A DNA stretch of 64,000 nt from Lycocorax pyrrhopterus obiensis (taxonomy: Eukaryota > Chordata > Aves > Passeriformes > Paradisaeidae), in the NCBI GenBank assembly GCA_014706295.1, contig JACSVZ010000007.1:57550975-57614974 (forward strand). The letters are read 5' to 3'. A program made the translations under genes and the position numbers. The notes below the pieces were generated by a model, which made no database searches, was not told the origin of the DNA, and saw nothing but the letters and a program-made list of their open reading frames with translations. Positions within the stretch are counted from its first letter, which is position 1, and every line of letters starts with the position of its first letter. Below, piece by piece: positions 51,601 to 63,600 of this stretch.

Positions 51601-54600
51601 TTGCAACAAAAGTAGCCTCCTGCAGACAGAGCTCCAAACAGGGTGTTTGCTCTTAGTTGTAGATATCTGAACTCCCTTTGGAGAAACTCCTGCTGGCTTT
51701 TTGGAGCATGGGGAGAAAATGGGTTGAATCTTGTGAATCTGTGGCTGAACATCCAGCTAATTCTGAGGCCCAGCTGTGCTTGTTCCTGAGGCATTTAATC
51801 TGTAACATGGTCCAGACTTGCAAGAGTTTTATACCCCAAGTTTACGTATAAAGCAGATTTTACAATCAGCTATTTTTATTTGCCTTTAAAGGTCTGATTT
51901 ATATCTTTTTGATGTCAATGGGAGTTTCCCACTGGACTTTTAAATCGAGTTAACCGAAGTTCAAAACCAAACATTTTTTAACTTTATTTTTGTTTGGTAG
52001 AATAAACAAAACCCCTCAGCTGAAGTCAGTGGGAACAAAGTTAAGTCCATGCTGAATGTCCTAGAAACTTAACAACTTAACTGTTCAATATTAGAACATG
52101 CAGTATTAAAGAGTTTTCGCCCTCCTCCCCAAGTATTTGAGTTTATATAATGCAGCCTGAGGGGAAAAACTCTCCAATGCAACCACATGCCCCTCACGCC
52201 AGGCTCAAGAAGAGAACGCTGCGGGTACCGAATCCTGCGGAGCCATCGCGGTCCCGAGGATCGGGTGCATTGCCTCGGCAGAGCCAAGAAATACAACGAG
52301 GCGGCAACGCGGGTGAAGGAGATCCTGCTGAGCACCGTCAGCCCGGAGCAGTTCGTGCTAACGCTGCTGGAAGCGGAGCCGCCCCACGTGCTGGTCAGCC
52401 GGCCCAGCAAACCCTTCACCGAGGCCTCCATGATGATGTCCCTGACAAAGCTGGCGGACAAAGAGCTGGTGCACATGATTGGCTGGGCCAAGAAAATTCC
52501 TGGTAAGAAATTCAGGCTTGTTTTTGTTTGTTTCAGGCAATGGTTTTATCGTCAGTGTGTTGTTCTCTACTCTGAAAAGACAGAATAGCACAGTAGGTAC
52601 ATGGTATGAAAGTCAAGCTTTCTGTCCTGTAAAATAATGGAGAGTTTATTGCTCTCAGCAATTAACCTGGATGTATTTTGATTTATACACAATATAACCC
52701 AGAATTTGCTGTCTGTTCTTACTCAAATACTTGTTCATTTTGCTATAAAGCAGAGCTGGTGTTGTATGTAATTTCTACCTCATCAGCTATAAATACCTGA
52801 TTAAGTTGATTTAGAAGGTTCATTTAGCACCAAATTCTTTCCTTGAGTCCTGATAGAAGATTTCTGGTACAGTTAGTGATAACTGAAGGGTGTCCAAGTC
52901 CTGGGTCTGAAATAGTTTCATTTGACAGAGCCGCTGCAGAAAAACATCAGCGAAGCACAGTATTGATCTCAGATTTATCATGTGCACTCTTCCAAAACAA
53001 AAATCAATAAGGGTTCTTTTCGTTGTTGGCAACAGCAAGAACATGCACTGCAGTACAACTGCCTGTGTTAGTTCCTGGAATGTCTCAAATGTGTCCATGG
53101 CATCATGGCAATGAGCCACTTAACTTCTCACAAACCAGAAATGGTGAGCATTTGCAGTTCCTTCTCCATGAATTACCCCTGACTAAAACAGGCAGAATAA
53201 AAATTAAAAGTGAGCTAAAAGCATGGAATAATTGATGGACTCATAGCAGTACGGGGCTTGATCCTGAGCTTCAGATAGAGTGCACTGCTGGGAGCCAGCA
53301 CTCCATGGATCCTCTCCTGGATTTTATGCTGAAGGCGTTCAGAGCGTGCTGGTGCGTGCCCTGCCCTTGTCACGGTGTGCACTGCAAAGAGCAGCTGCTG
53401 CTGGAGTACCCACATGGGGAAACACGACAGGAACCCTTCCCTCCAGAAACACAGCGTGTGCACAGTGCAGGAAGCAAACTCGGAGGAGAATATTTCGTAT
53501 AATCCTTAAATTAGGAATGTAGCATCAGGGAAGCACATCTGTTGTATAATGCATTTAAATCCTGTTGGTATGCACTAGCCAAACTCTCACTCGACCAGGA
53601 TCCACACACCAGGATCCAATTATTGGCTCATTAACCTCCTACAAACAGCTGTGGCTGCAGGGCGGGCACAAGCCCTATAAATCAAGCCCTGGCAGGAGCC
53701 AAAAAAAAGGAGGTGGTTGTTCCTGGTTGCTGAGTGCTGCGTGTTGCTGGAGCTCTGTGCTGAGAAATCATAATCCAAGGATCAGAAGACTGTGAGCTCC
53801 GGCACACACATCCTGTTTCAGGTCCAGGTGGAGTGGCTGATGTGCTTCCAGCTCCAGCTGCTGAACACGTCTCCCGGGGGCAGAGCAGTCTCAGCCACTG
53901 TGTTGGAGGGTCCAGGTGTGATGGTTTTGGGGTGTGCAGATTCCAGGCCAGCTGCTGAGCTGCTGGGGAGGAGATGTTTGCACCCCAGAGCATCTCAAAC
54001 CACGCCGGGCATCTGCAAAGTGGTGATAGTTTTGCAGTTAATGTGGGATGTTTTAAACAGAGAGCCCAAATCCTTTATCCTTATTTTTCCTGGCTTAAGA
54101 AACTCTGAAAATAACTATGAAGTAAGTAACCATAAGGGGTTAAATGGTATCTATTGATATAATTTCTTGTCTAATCATAAAATCTTGATCAAAAGGTGCC
54201 ATTTCAGAGGACTCCACACAGTCATGTTTATCTGGTAAGAAGTGAATTGTGAAGGAAGACCGGTGTTAGAAAATGACCTCATTTTAACCAACATTTCAGT
54301 GGGGAAAAAAATGCAACCCAACCTTTTCCATTTTCTGATTATTATTAATTTCTATTTTTTAACTCTGACACTTTTTTGTTTTTTAAAAACTAACCCACAT
54401 ACCCAAAACCTCATCCAGGTAAGATTAATTCTTTTTATTTTTCACAAGATCAGTTTCCAAACCAACCCCAATTTTGGCATCAGTCACTTTTAGTTTATTT
54501 TCAACATATGTCAGAAATGAAAACTTTTTCTTGGCAGTAGAACTGTATGAAGAAAACTCATTGAGGCAACCAAACCCCTTCAAAAGAGTTCCTGGGAATG

Positions 54601-57600
54601 CTGACACTTTGTCATCTCTGTTTATTTTTTCTGATCACTCCTGTTACAGAGAACAGAAATAAACAGCATTTTAGACCAATGACAAAAATAGATGCGATGT
54701 TTAATATGCACCTCATTGTAAGTGACACTGAAACATCACATGGCAGTTGGAGCGTTTACTTCAATGTGGATTGATTTTTTGTTTCCCATTAAAAAAACTG
54801 TGATGACTGAAGCTCAGGACATGGAATTTTATTTTTCAAAATCTCTTGCCTGAAGGTAATCATGTTGATCCCTGCCTGGTTCCTGGAGGTAATGTCTTAG
54901 GAAAAAACAGAGTTCTCGACTAATGGCCCAGTGAGCAGTAATTTTACATTCTGAAAAGCTGAATATTTGCTTTTGTGCACATGGGTTAGAAGCCCATTTT
55001 CATCTCTAAGTTATTTTTGGGTATTATTTTAATATCCAATAATATATTTGGATATTATTATTTCACCACTCACTGGTGGTGAAAAAAAATTTTTCCTTAT
55101 TGTATTTACAGTAACTTTTTGTCTAAATAGGAAAAAAACATTTGTATTTTGTGGGGTTTTCATATTTAACATTTAATGACAGTCTTTTGTTATGAATTTT
55201 ACTCTGTGGCTGTATTTCTGTCTGTACTTTCAGCCTAATGGATTGTATTTTTTTGTTGTTCAGTAAAATAGACATCTGGATTTTTTTCCTCCTAAATTCC
55301 TAGTATTTTAATCTTTGGTTGTCAGGCAGCAGAACACAGCTTCTATAATTGCCTTTTGCTTTGTTGACCTATTCTAGAAGAGTTTAACATGGTTCATTGC
55401 TGAACCTGTATTGCAAATCAATAAGATGTTGTCACAATATTGAAATTTGGATCCATTACGCAACCTAGTGTGTTACTGACCAGAGCAGTCTGTCTTTCTC
55501 TAGTTTTTAAACATCCAGTACAAGTTTTTTTCTTGCCTGTCTTAACAATTTTTAATTAAATGATGAGACACAGAGCTCACAATTTAAAGGAAGTGTAATA
55601 CAGTCATAGAAAGAGTTGTGGTTTAATGTACTCTGGAGGGAATTAAATGGGACTCCTGATGCTGCAGGTTGTTGTTTGCTGTCCTGGATCTTTGGAGCAT
55701 GAGATTGTTAGGAAAAGGAGAAGTAGAGTCCTCCTAACAGCTGTGCTCAATGGCCATGGTTCCTACTGCTGCTGCTAATAGTGTGAGTTTAGCAGATGAC
55801 ATCAGTGATAAATCTGTATCTTCAAGAACCTGTAGATTGAATGCTGGGACGTGGTCTGACGTCTCACTCAGCTGAGAGAGTTTTTAAACCTGATAATTCC
55901 TTGTTTATGCTAGAGAAATCAGTACAGGGCAGTGTAAATGTTTATTTGAATATACTCTGAAGTGTCTTTGGGCTGCTGTTTCCCAGGAAACTGACATTGT
56001 CAGTTCTTATACTATTTCACACTTTCGTGAATATTTTCCTAAAAGCAGTTTTAAATGATGAGTGTGTGTGGCAGATAATCTGTTGTTGGCTGTGCATTCT
56101 GTAGTAAATTCTTGACAGTGGAATCCAGGAGGGAAGATACCACTCCCAGCCTCCTGTTTACCCTTTCTATAAAATCAGAGGCAAGGCTGTACCAATTTTG
56201 AAAGGCAGCACGTTCAGTGATGATAAAAGTGAGCATTGCCCAGTTCATGTCAGCCCCTGGCTGTCACTGACTGTCTTCCAGCTGAGTAGTGTAATAAGAT
56301 TAAAATACATGGAACATTTGTATAAATTACTGACAGAGAGGTTCTTTGGCAGCCCAAACGTGCTGTGTGTATTTTAATACCTCAGACAACTGAGAAGAGC
56401 TTCAGGAAACCTGGCTGCCGTGGCCAGGCCGTAAGGCTTTGTCACCATGCAGTGCCAGAGATGCCAGCTCATCTGAAAATGGAGCACCTTTGCCAAGGGG
56501 CCGAGCTAAAGGAGCCCAGCTTTGAAAACCGTGGCCCGATCTTGGTTTTGATCACTGAGCAACTCTTCATCATATCTGCATTTTCTTCCTTGGCTGAGCA
56601 GTCTGTTTTCCCACTTGTATTTTTAGAATTTACACTTCTGATCTTCTGGTTTGGAATGTGTAAATTTTATTTCTCCTTTTTTTTTTTTTTTTTTTGACTT
56701 CTGGGCATTATTTTTTCCCCAGTCTTCTTTTTTTTTTTTGCAGGGGAATAGAAAAGGAGGGCTGTGACTATCTCTGCCTTCTGCCCATGCTGCAGTGTTA
56801 TCTGAGGCCTTGCTATAAGTTCTGGAGAGAAATAAATCATAGAGTCATGGAATGAGTTGGGTTGGAAGGGACCTTAAAGATCACTTCATTCCAACCCCCT
56901 GCCACGGGCAGGGACACCTTCAACCAGACCAGGTTGCTCAGAGCCCCATCCAGCCTGGCCTTGAACACTCCCAGGGATGGGGCAGCCACAGCTGCTCTGG
57001 GCAGCCTGTGCCAGAGCATCACCCTCACAATCTTTTTTCTAACATCTCTCCTCTTTTAGGGCGAGAACATAAAGCAGGTGACTCTGCAGTCATTTGAGTT
57101 TCACCAGCTGTATGGGACTAATGGCACTAGAACACCACTCTGCTTCATTCCAAACATTTTGTGACAGATTTGGCCATGATAATAGCAAATGTTTTTGTTC
57201 CTGTTTTTAATGGCAGCCTGGCACTTCGGATGTCAGTGCTCCCTTGTACTCACAACCCGCAGTTCTTTCTGGTTCTTTTTGTTTCTCATATACTCATTCT
57301 TCTTTATCAAAACAGAGAATTTAACAAGTTGATTTATTTTATGCTATTTTCATCACTTTAGGCTTCATTGATCTCAGCCTCTATGACCAAGTAAGACTCT
57401 TGGAGAGCTGCTGGATGGAAGTTCTAATGATTGGTTTGATGTGGAGATCAATCGACCATCCTGGGAAACTGATTTTTGCACCAGACCTTGTATTAGACAG
57501 GTAAGAGGAATAAATTTCTTGAGAACACTTCCTATTAGCATGTTTGAAGGTAGGGTGAATTGTAAGAGGAAGAGGATTAAACATGGCAGATGTTATTAAT

Positions 57601-60600
57601 ATTTCATCTAACGATATCATTTGCTTGTGCTTGTAACAAAAATGTCCTGAGGTTCCACATCCTTACAGGGGCTTAAGGAATGCTAAGCTTAAAAAGCATT
57701 GTTGAACTTGCAAATTCCTGAACTCCTGTGGCGCTGAGTGTGAAGTTTCTCCACATTTTTGCATCTTTTGCTGGTTTTGTTCCCTTTTTTCCAGGTCTCT
57801 AGATGCTGAAACTGTTGATACAGCAACAAAATGCACTGCATTGGCCATGCGTCCCTACGTCCCTCATTAAAAAGAAGATATAGTGTCAGGCAGTATTTTA
57901 ATTATTTTAAATAGGTTTCCCACCTGTTTTTGCTCCTGCCACTACAGCAGGCTTCATAGTTAGCTACAGCAATGAACATTGGAGCACTAGCCAAGAGAGA
58001 TTTAAAGACCCCTAGCTTGCTGTTGGATACTGAGAATATTTTTTCAAGGTAAAGCAGGGTGCTTTCAAATTTAAAGATTATTTCTCCATGGCATCGTGTA
58101 CCAGGAAGGAAGAATATGGATTAGTAAGGATGTTTTTTCTACAGAACCTTAGAAGGATTTGACCTGAGCTTCACATTGGTAAAAAGTCAGGGAAACAATC
58201 TACTCTCCTGGGTAGTCTTAAAATGTCTTTTAGCCTCTTCAACCTGGGAAAATGCAAATTTGCACCAGTTCTGTGGCTTGGAATCAATAATTATCATTGT
58301 AGATATAGATAGGCAAAATTGGCTAATAAGAGAAATAAATTTAATTTATAAAACAGAGGAAATAAATATTATTTGCTGATATAAAATTCAATGCAAGGAC
58401 ATGCTGCACTGTTCAGTGCAATGATCAGAAATTGCTGGAAATGTATGACACATTCAATTGTTCAGGAGTTAATATGTACTGAATAGAGTAAGACTATTTG
58501 ATGCATTTCTTCATTTCCTCAAGACATGGCAGAGTGGGAGCTTACAAGTGTCTGGGCATGCTGTAATTTTATTTAGGACATCCTTATATGAACCTGGTCT
58601 GCAACCTGATTGTGTTTATCTTAGTTGAACTTAGAATCCTAGAATGGTTTGGGTTGAAAGGAACCTTAATAATCATCTCATTCCACCACCCTGCCATGGG
58701 CAGGGACACCTTCCACCAGACCAGGTTGCTCCAAGCCCCTTCCAGCCTGGCCTTGAACAGTCCCAGGGATGGGGCACTCACAGCTTCTCTGGGCAACCTG
58801 TGCCAGGGCCTCACCACCCTCACAGTCAAGAATTTCTTCCTAATATCTAATCTAAACCTACTCTCTTTCCATTTGAAGTCATTCCCCCTTGTCCTGTCCC
58901 TCCATGTCCTTGTCCAAAGCCCCTCTCTGGCTCTCTTAGAGCCTCTTTAGGCGCTGGAAGGGGCTCTAAGGTCTCCCTGGAGCCTTCAGATACATTTCCT
59001 ACATAATCTTTGCAGACAATACTTCTCTGGTACCTCTGTCCTTGTTTCGAATCTGGCAGCTGCCTGTCCTTCTCCACAGCTTAATATTTCTCTTTGCTAC
59101 GAGGAACAGAGGAAACTGGTAATAAAAAATACTTTTTTGCAGGCAGAACCTGCTGCCCCTGGGTGGTGGTACCTGCATGTGCCTGCCTCCAGCCTGAAGG
59201 CTCAGCACCTTTCTCTTGGGATCCAGTAGATTTCTTTAATTCTCCTGCACTGCTGTGCTTAAATCTCTCATCTTAAAAATATCACAGAGAAAAAAATCTC
59301 TTATTACAAATAGTACAAAAAGCCTCCCTTTGAATATTGTGTTGCAGAGCTTAATCACTTTTTTAGTCCAGTACATGTAAAATGAAATTAACACAAAAAG
59401 TGTAGCAGGAACTTCAGTGGTTTGAAATTTGCCACTGCTGAATTTTAAACACCTTGGAATTACTTGTTTGGGGTGGTTTTCAGATCAGAAAACAGGACCA
59501 CTTCTAATATCCAAAATGGAGAATGTTGCATTCTGTAAACACTTGCAAATATAAAAATTACCGAACCACAAAACCACCAAAACCCCAAATACCTTTCAAT
59601 ATCTACACAGAAAGACATGCTAGGAGACAGGGACAAGGCTTGTTTTATTCTTTAAAAATGTTTTATTATTTCAAGCAACTTATTTTAGGAAGTCTTTCTT
59701 TTTCACCTAGTCCTGAGACCTCCATTAGGTACAAACATGATGTTATTGGTTGTGGTAACTCCTTGTGAAACAAAGCTGGAAAATTATTCAAGGTGGTACT
59801 GTGCCCTTCACTACAGCATTTCAAACTGATTATCCAGAATTGTACAGGCTGAGGGGATACAGAAATATGATCAGACTTATGGTCCTGCTTGCACTTTAAA
59901 GAGAAAATCAGTTCCTTATAAATGCTGACCTTTCATACCAGTGTAATTTTCAATTTAGATTTCATGATAGAGCCTTTTAAATTCTCCTAAGGATGAGACA
60001 GATAGGCCTGTTGCAGCCTCCTTCATGCTTTGACTTTTATCTGTCTGAGTCAGTTCCTTAATTCTACTTTTCGGGTAACGTTTCGAATGTGTTTCCATAG
60101 GGATGAGGGGAAATGCGTAGAGGGAATTTTGGAGATCTTTGATATGCTCCTGGCCATGACCTCGAGGTTCCGAGAGCTGAAACTGCAGCACAAGGAGTAT
60201 CTGTGTGTCAAGGCAATGATCCTCCTCAATTCCAGTGAGTATGTGCTTGGCTCTAACACTCACCAAACTGTACCTTTTATTTTGAGGGTGGCTGGGAAAT
60301 CAACCTCGAAAACCCCAAAATATCTAATGATAAAAAAACTGTTGGAAGATAATAATAGGAAAGGAGTTCTGTCTGATAGATTGTAAAGATTTTTGCTCAA
60401 GAAACTTGTAAGCTGTATAATTTTCTGGATTAAGGGCAATGTCCTGTTGTAAGAAATGCATGAAAGACCCCAGGTCTGAAAGCTTCTCACGAGGTGGGGC
60501 TCATGGCTCAGGCTGTGGATCTGTCCTTTCCAATGGGATCTTTTGCTCCTGTCTCTGTGGATCCCAGTCATGTATAAAGTTGCTGTACAGCTCTAAAAAC

Positions 60601-63600
60601 CTGTCCTTAATTCTTAATTCTAGTAGTTATAATAATACTAGTTACTCAACTGAGTGATGATCAGTGGGACTTAAATGTTCCTTTTTAATGGTAATGAGTT
60701 GGTTAGAAATGACTGAAAGTATTCAACAGTTCTGCAAGATGAGTTTCAGGACAGGAGCTTTGCTTTGCAGCCTCTTACACAAGGCGAGTGTTTGCTAGTT
60801 CAGGGTAGCCCGCAGTAAAGTGATTTTTTCCCCCTCAGAACGTTTTCTAGTTAATGTTGACAAAAAAAATCCAACAACAAAATAGCAGCTAAACTGTTTA
60901 CATCTACTGCTTTCAGCAAGAAGCTGCTGCATAATTCTCAGTCCTGTGTTGAAAGGGAACAGTCCAGCTGCAATCCCATTTGTCTGCCCACTTGTTTGGG
61001 TTGGAGTGTTGATCTGCTGGAGGATAGGAAGGCTCTGCAGAGGGATCTGTACAGGCTGGATTGATGGGTCAAGACCAACAACATGAGGTTCAACAAGACC
61101 AAGTGTTGGGTCCTGCACTTTGGCCACAAAAACCTCCTGCAGTGACACAGGCTGGGGGAAGAGTGGTTGGAACACCATGATGATGATGAGAGGAAATGAG
61201 ATTTCATGATGATGGTAGGAAATGGCCTCAAGCTGCACCAGGGGTGGTTTAGATTGGATATTAGGAACAATTTCTTCCCCAAAAGGGTGGTCAGGCATTG
61301 CAACAGGCTGCCTGGGGAAGTGGTGGAGTCACCATCCCTGGAGGGATTTAAAAGGGGTGGAGATGTGGCACTTGGGGGCATGGTTTAGTGATGGCCTTGG
61401 TAGTGCTGGATCAAAGGTAGGACTCGGTGATCTTAAAGGTTTTTCCAGCCTAGATGATTCTATGATTCTGTGGATAACAGAATCAAAAGACAACAAAAGC
61501 AGGGTTTTTTTCCCCCAAAATATCCACAATAAAAAAACAGCCAAAAAACCCCAACAAAACCCCACATTCCTCTTCAAAGTTCACATCTCAAAAGATCTGT
61601 CCTTTCACTTCTCCGACTTTCCTTTCTTGACAAAATTAATAATTTACTCCTAATTATCAGGTGTTCTGGAGCTCTGTCCTTCCATAGGTATCTCTGGAGG
61701 GACCGTTGAGGTTTTTTTCTTTCCCTTTTCCCACGTCTTTTCTGCTTTATCAATAATGTTATTGTGTGTTTCCAGTCCTTCATAGTGATGATTTCTTTTC
61801 TTCCTTGTCCATACCCCCAAACCTCTTCTTTTTTTTTTTGTTTGGTTTTTTTTTTGTTTTGTTTTTGCTGACTTTCAAGGTTTCTCACTGCAGACATGTG
61901 CTGTATTACAACACTCTTAGTGATCTGGAGACTCTGACCAGCTGGGTCACTATGGGCAGTGCCACTGACATGTTATCCTCCCTCCCTACCATATACTCAG
62001 GAAAAAAGGGTTTTTTTTCAACAAGAAGGGAGTAGAACAAGCATAATACTACAGTTAATAATAGTTAGTAAACAAGGTGCAGGGGAATAAAACCCTGGAG
62101 AATGGAGAGCACCTCCATTCACCTGACTGAAGGGTCTGTGTGCAACACATCTTGGGAGGATTTAGGAGAATTGCTCACTTTGCAAATGATGGGGCCATCA
62201 AATTCAAGCTTGATGTGGCATATGGAGCATCACTTGTACAGTCTTGAGGGGGGTGTCAGGGAATGTATGTTCTCTAATCGTGTTGAAATACTACATATTA
62301 AAAAAATCCACAGTCATAGCTTTTTTTTCCTTCCTCATTAGCAGCAAATATTTCTTTCTCTTCACTGGTTAGGCATGTTCCCCTTGTCAGCAGAGGAACC
62401 TGAAAGCAACAGGAAACTGCACCACCTGCTCAACGTGGTCACAGAGGCTTTGGTGTGGGTTATTGCCAAGAGTGGGATCCCCTCACAGCAGCAGACAACT
62501 CGCCTGGCCAATCTGCTGATGCTCCTCTCTCACGTCAGACATGCCAGGTACAGTTTACAGAGTGTGTGTAACACTTGTGTTATGTTAGTGTTTGTTAATT
62601 ACAGCAAAAAAAGAGGTGGCTGGAACTCCAGAGTGCTCCTGAGGGAATCCTGATGCTGCTCTTCACCTCTGTCACCGTGAGGCTTTGCTTCCTAGCACGA
62701 CAAAACAGGCAGTAAACTCAAGTGCTTGCTGGCACTCGATGTGATGATATTAAAATGCTGCCTTAACCTTATTACATTAAATTATTTCTTATGTGTCTGC
62801 CTGAAATGTTTCACAATAACACAAACTGAGCCTTAAAAAAAAACCACCCCACCCAGACATCAAAACTCTTCCTTTCAAAATGAAAATCTCTTCCAAAACT
62901 GATCTGCAGTGTGGGCTTTGGTAGAGCAAAGTGGATTTTGGGGGCCATATTTCTCCCAGACCAAAAGCCTTTTATGTGGAAGGTTTTTGCCGAATGACTC
63001 ATGCTGCAGCAATCTCAGGCTCCTGTTTTCCCCATGGGAAGTGGCTCCTCTGCTCCCTGCCAGTTCCTGGACCTCCTTGAGCTGTTCATCTATGCTTGTG
63101 GGACAGCAGACAGAAACACAGGGTCCTAGAGACAGAGGCTTTAAATTTCATTTTGAATTATTACCCAGAGGCCAGCTATTCACTAAGTTGTCTCATGGCT
63201 TGACTTTAAACTGTGTGTCCAGGGAAGATGTCCTGGGACTGGGCTGGAACACACAAAGGAGAGCTGTGCAAATCTATAGGGACACTGAAAAGGGGATGAC
63301 CACCTTTGCAATAAGCTTCCTGGGAGAGCAGATGGCAGCAGCAGGGACCTGACACTGCTGAAAGGCGGCTTTAACAGTCAGTTTGTGAACTGGGGGTGCG
63401 TTTGAGAGCTGGCCTTGCAGAAGCTCCAGCACCAGCCAGAGCTGAACCTGTCTCATGGCTCCGATCTCTGCCATCACCTGGACTGTGCTCTGTGATGTGA
63501 CTTCACATCACAGCTTTGCAGGACCTGTTTTGGCATTCTGTGAACAAGTGTTGGGGCGTTGTTACTGTTGATAGTGCTAAGTGATCTCAGGGACCACAGC

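Larger units (their letters stand above)
52503..57361 (+). other. ESR2: ESR2 intron 4 (4,859 bp)
   Basis: Contents are a GC-richer patch with a GC box and TATA-like motif at 53600-54000, two adjacent short hairpins at 55030-55084, a T run at about 56678-56696, and an antisense CR1 3' end at 56838-57058. Nothing coding was recognised. Confidence 0.9.
60235..62372 (+). other. ESR2: ESR2 intron 6 (2,138 bp)
   Basis: A sense-oriented CR1 fragment at about 61003-61475 occupies about a fifth of the intron. A T/GT-rich low-complexity run follows at about 61828-61868. No exon was seen besides the flanking ones. Confidence 0.9.

Noticed and set aside
58584..58950. Open frames of 68-120 codons in intron 5 of ESR2
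   Set aside because: They coincide with the antisense CR1 3' end. The same peptide types recur at the other CR1 copies.
60795..61653. Open frames of 103-167 codons on both strands in intron 6
   Set aside because: They overlap the sense CR1 and its flank, with no reverse-transcriptase motif intact.
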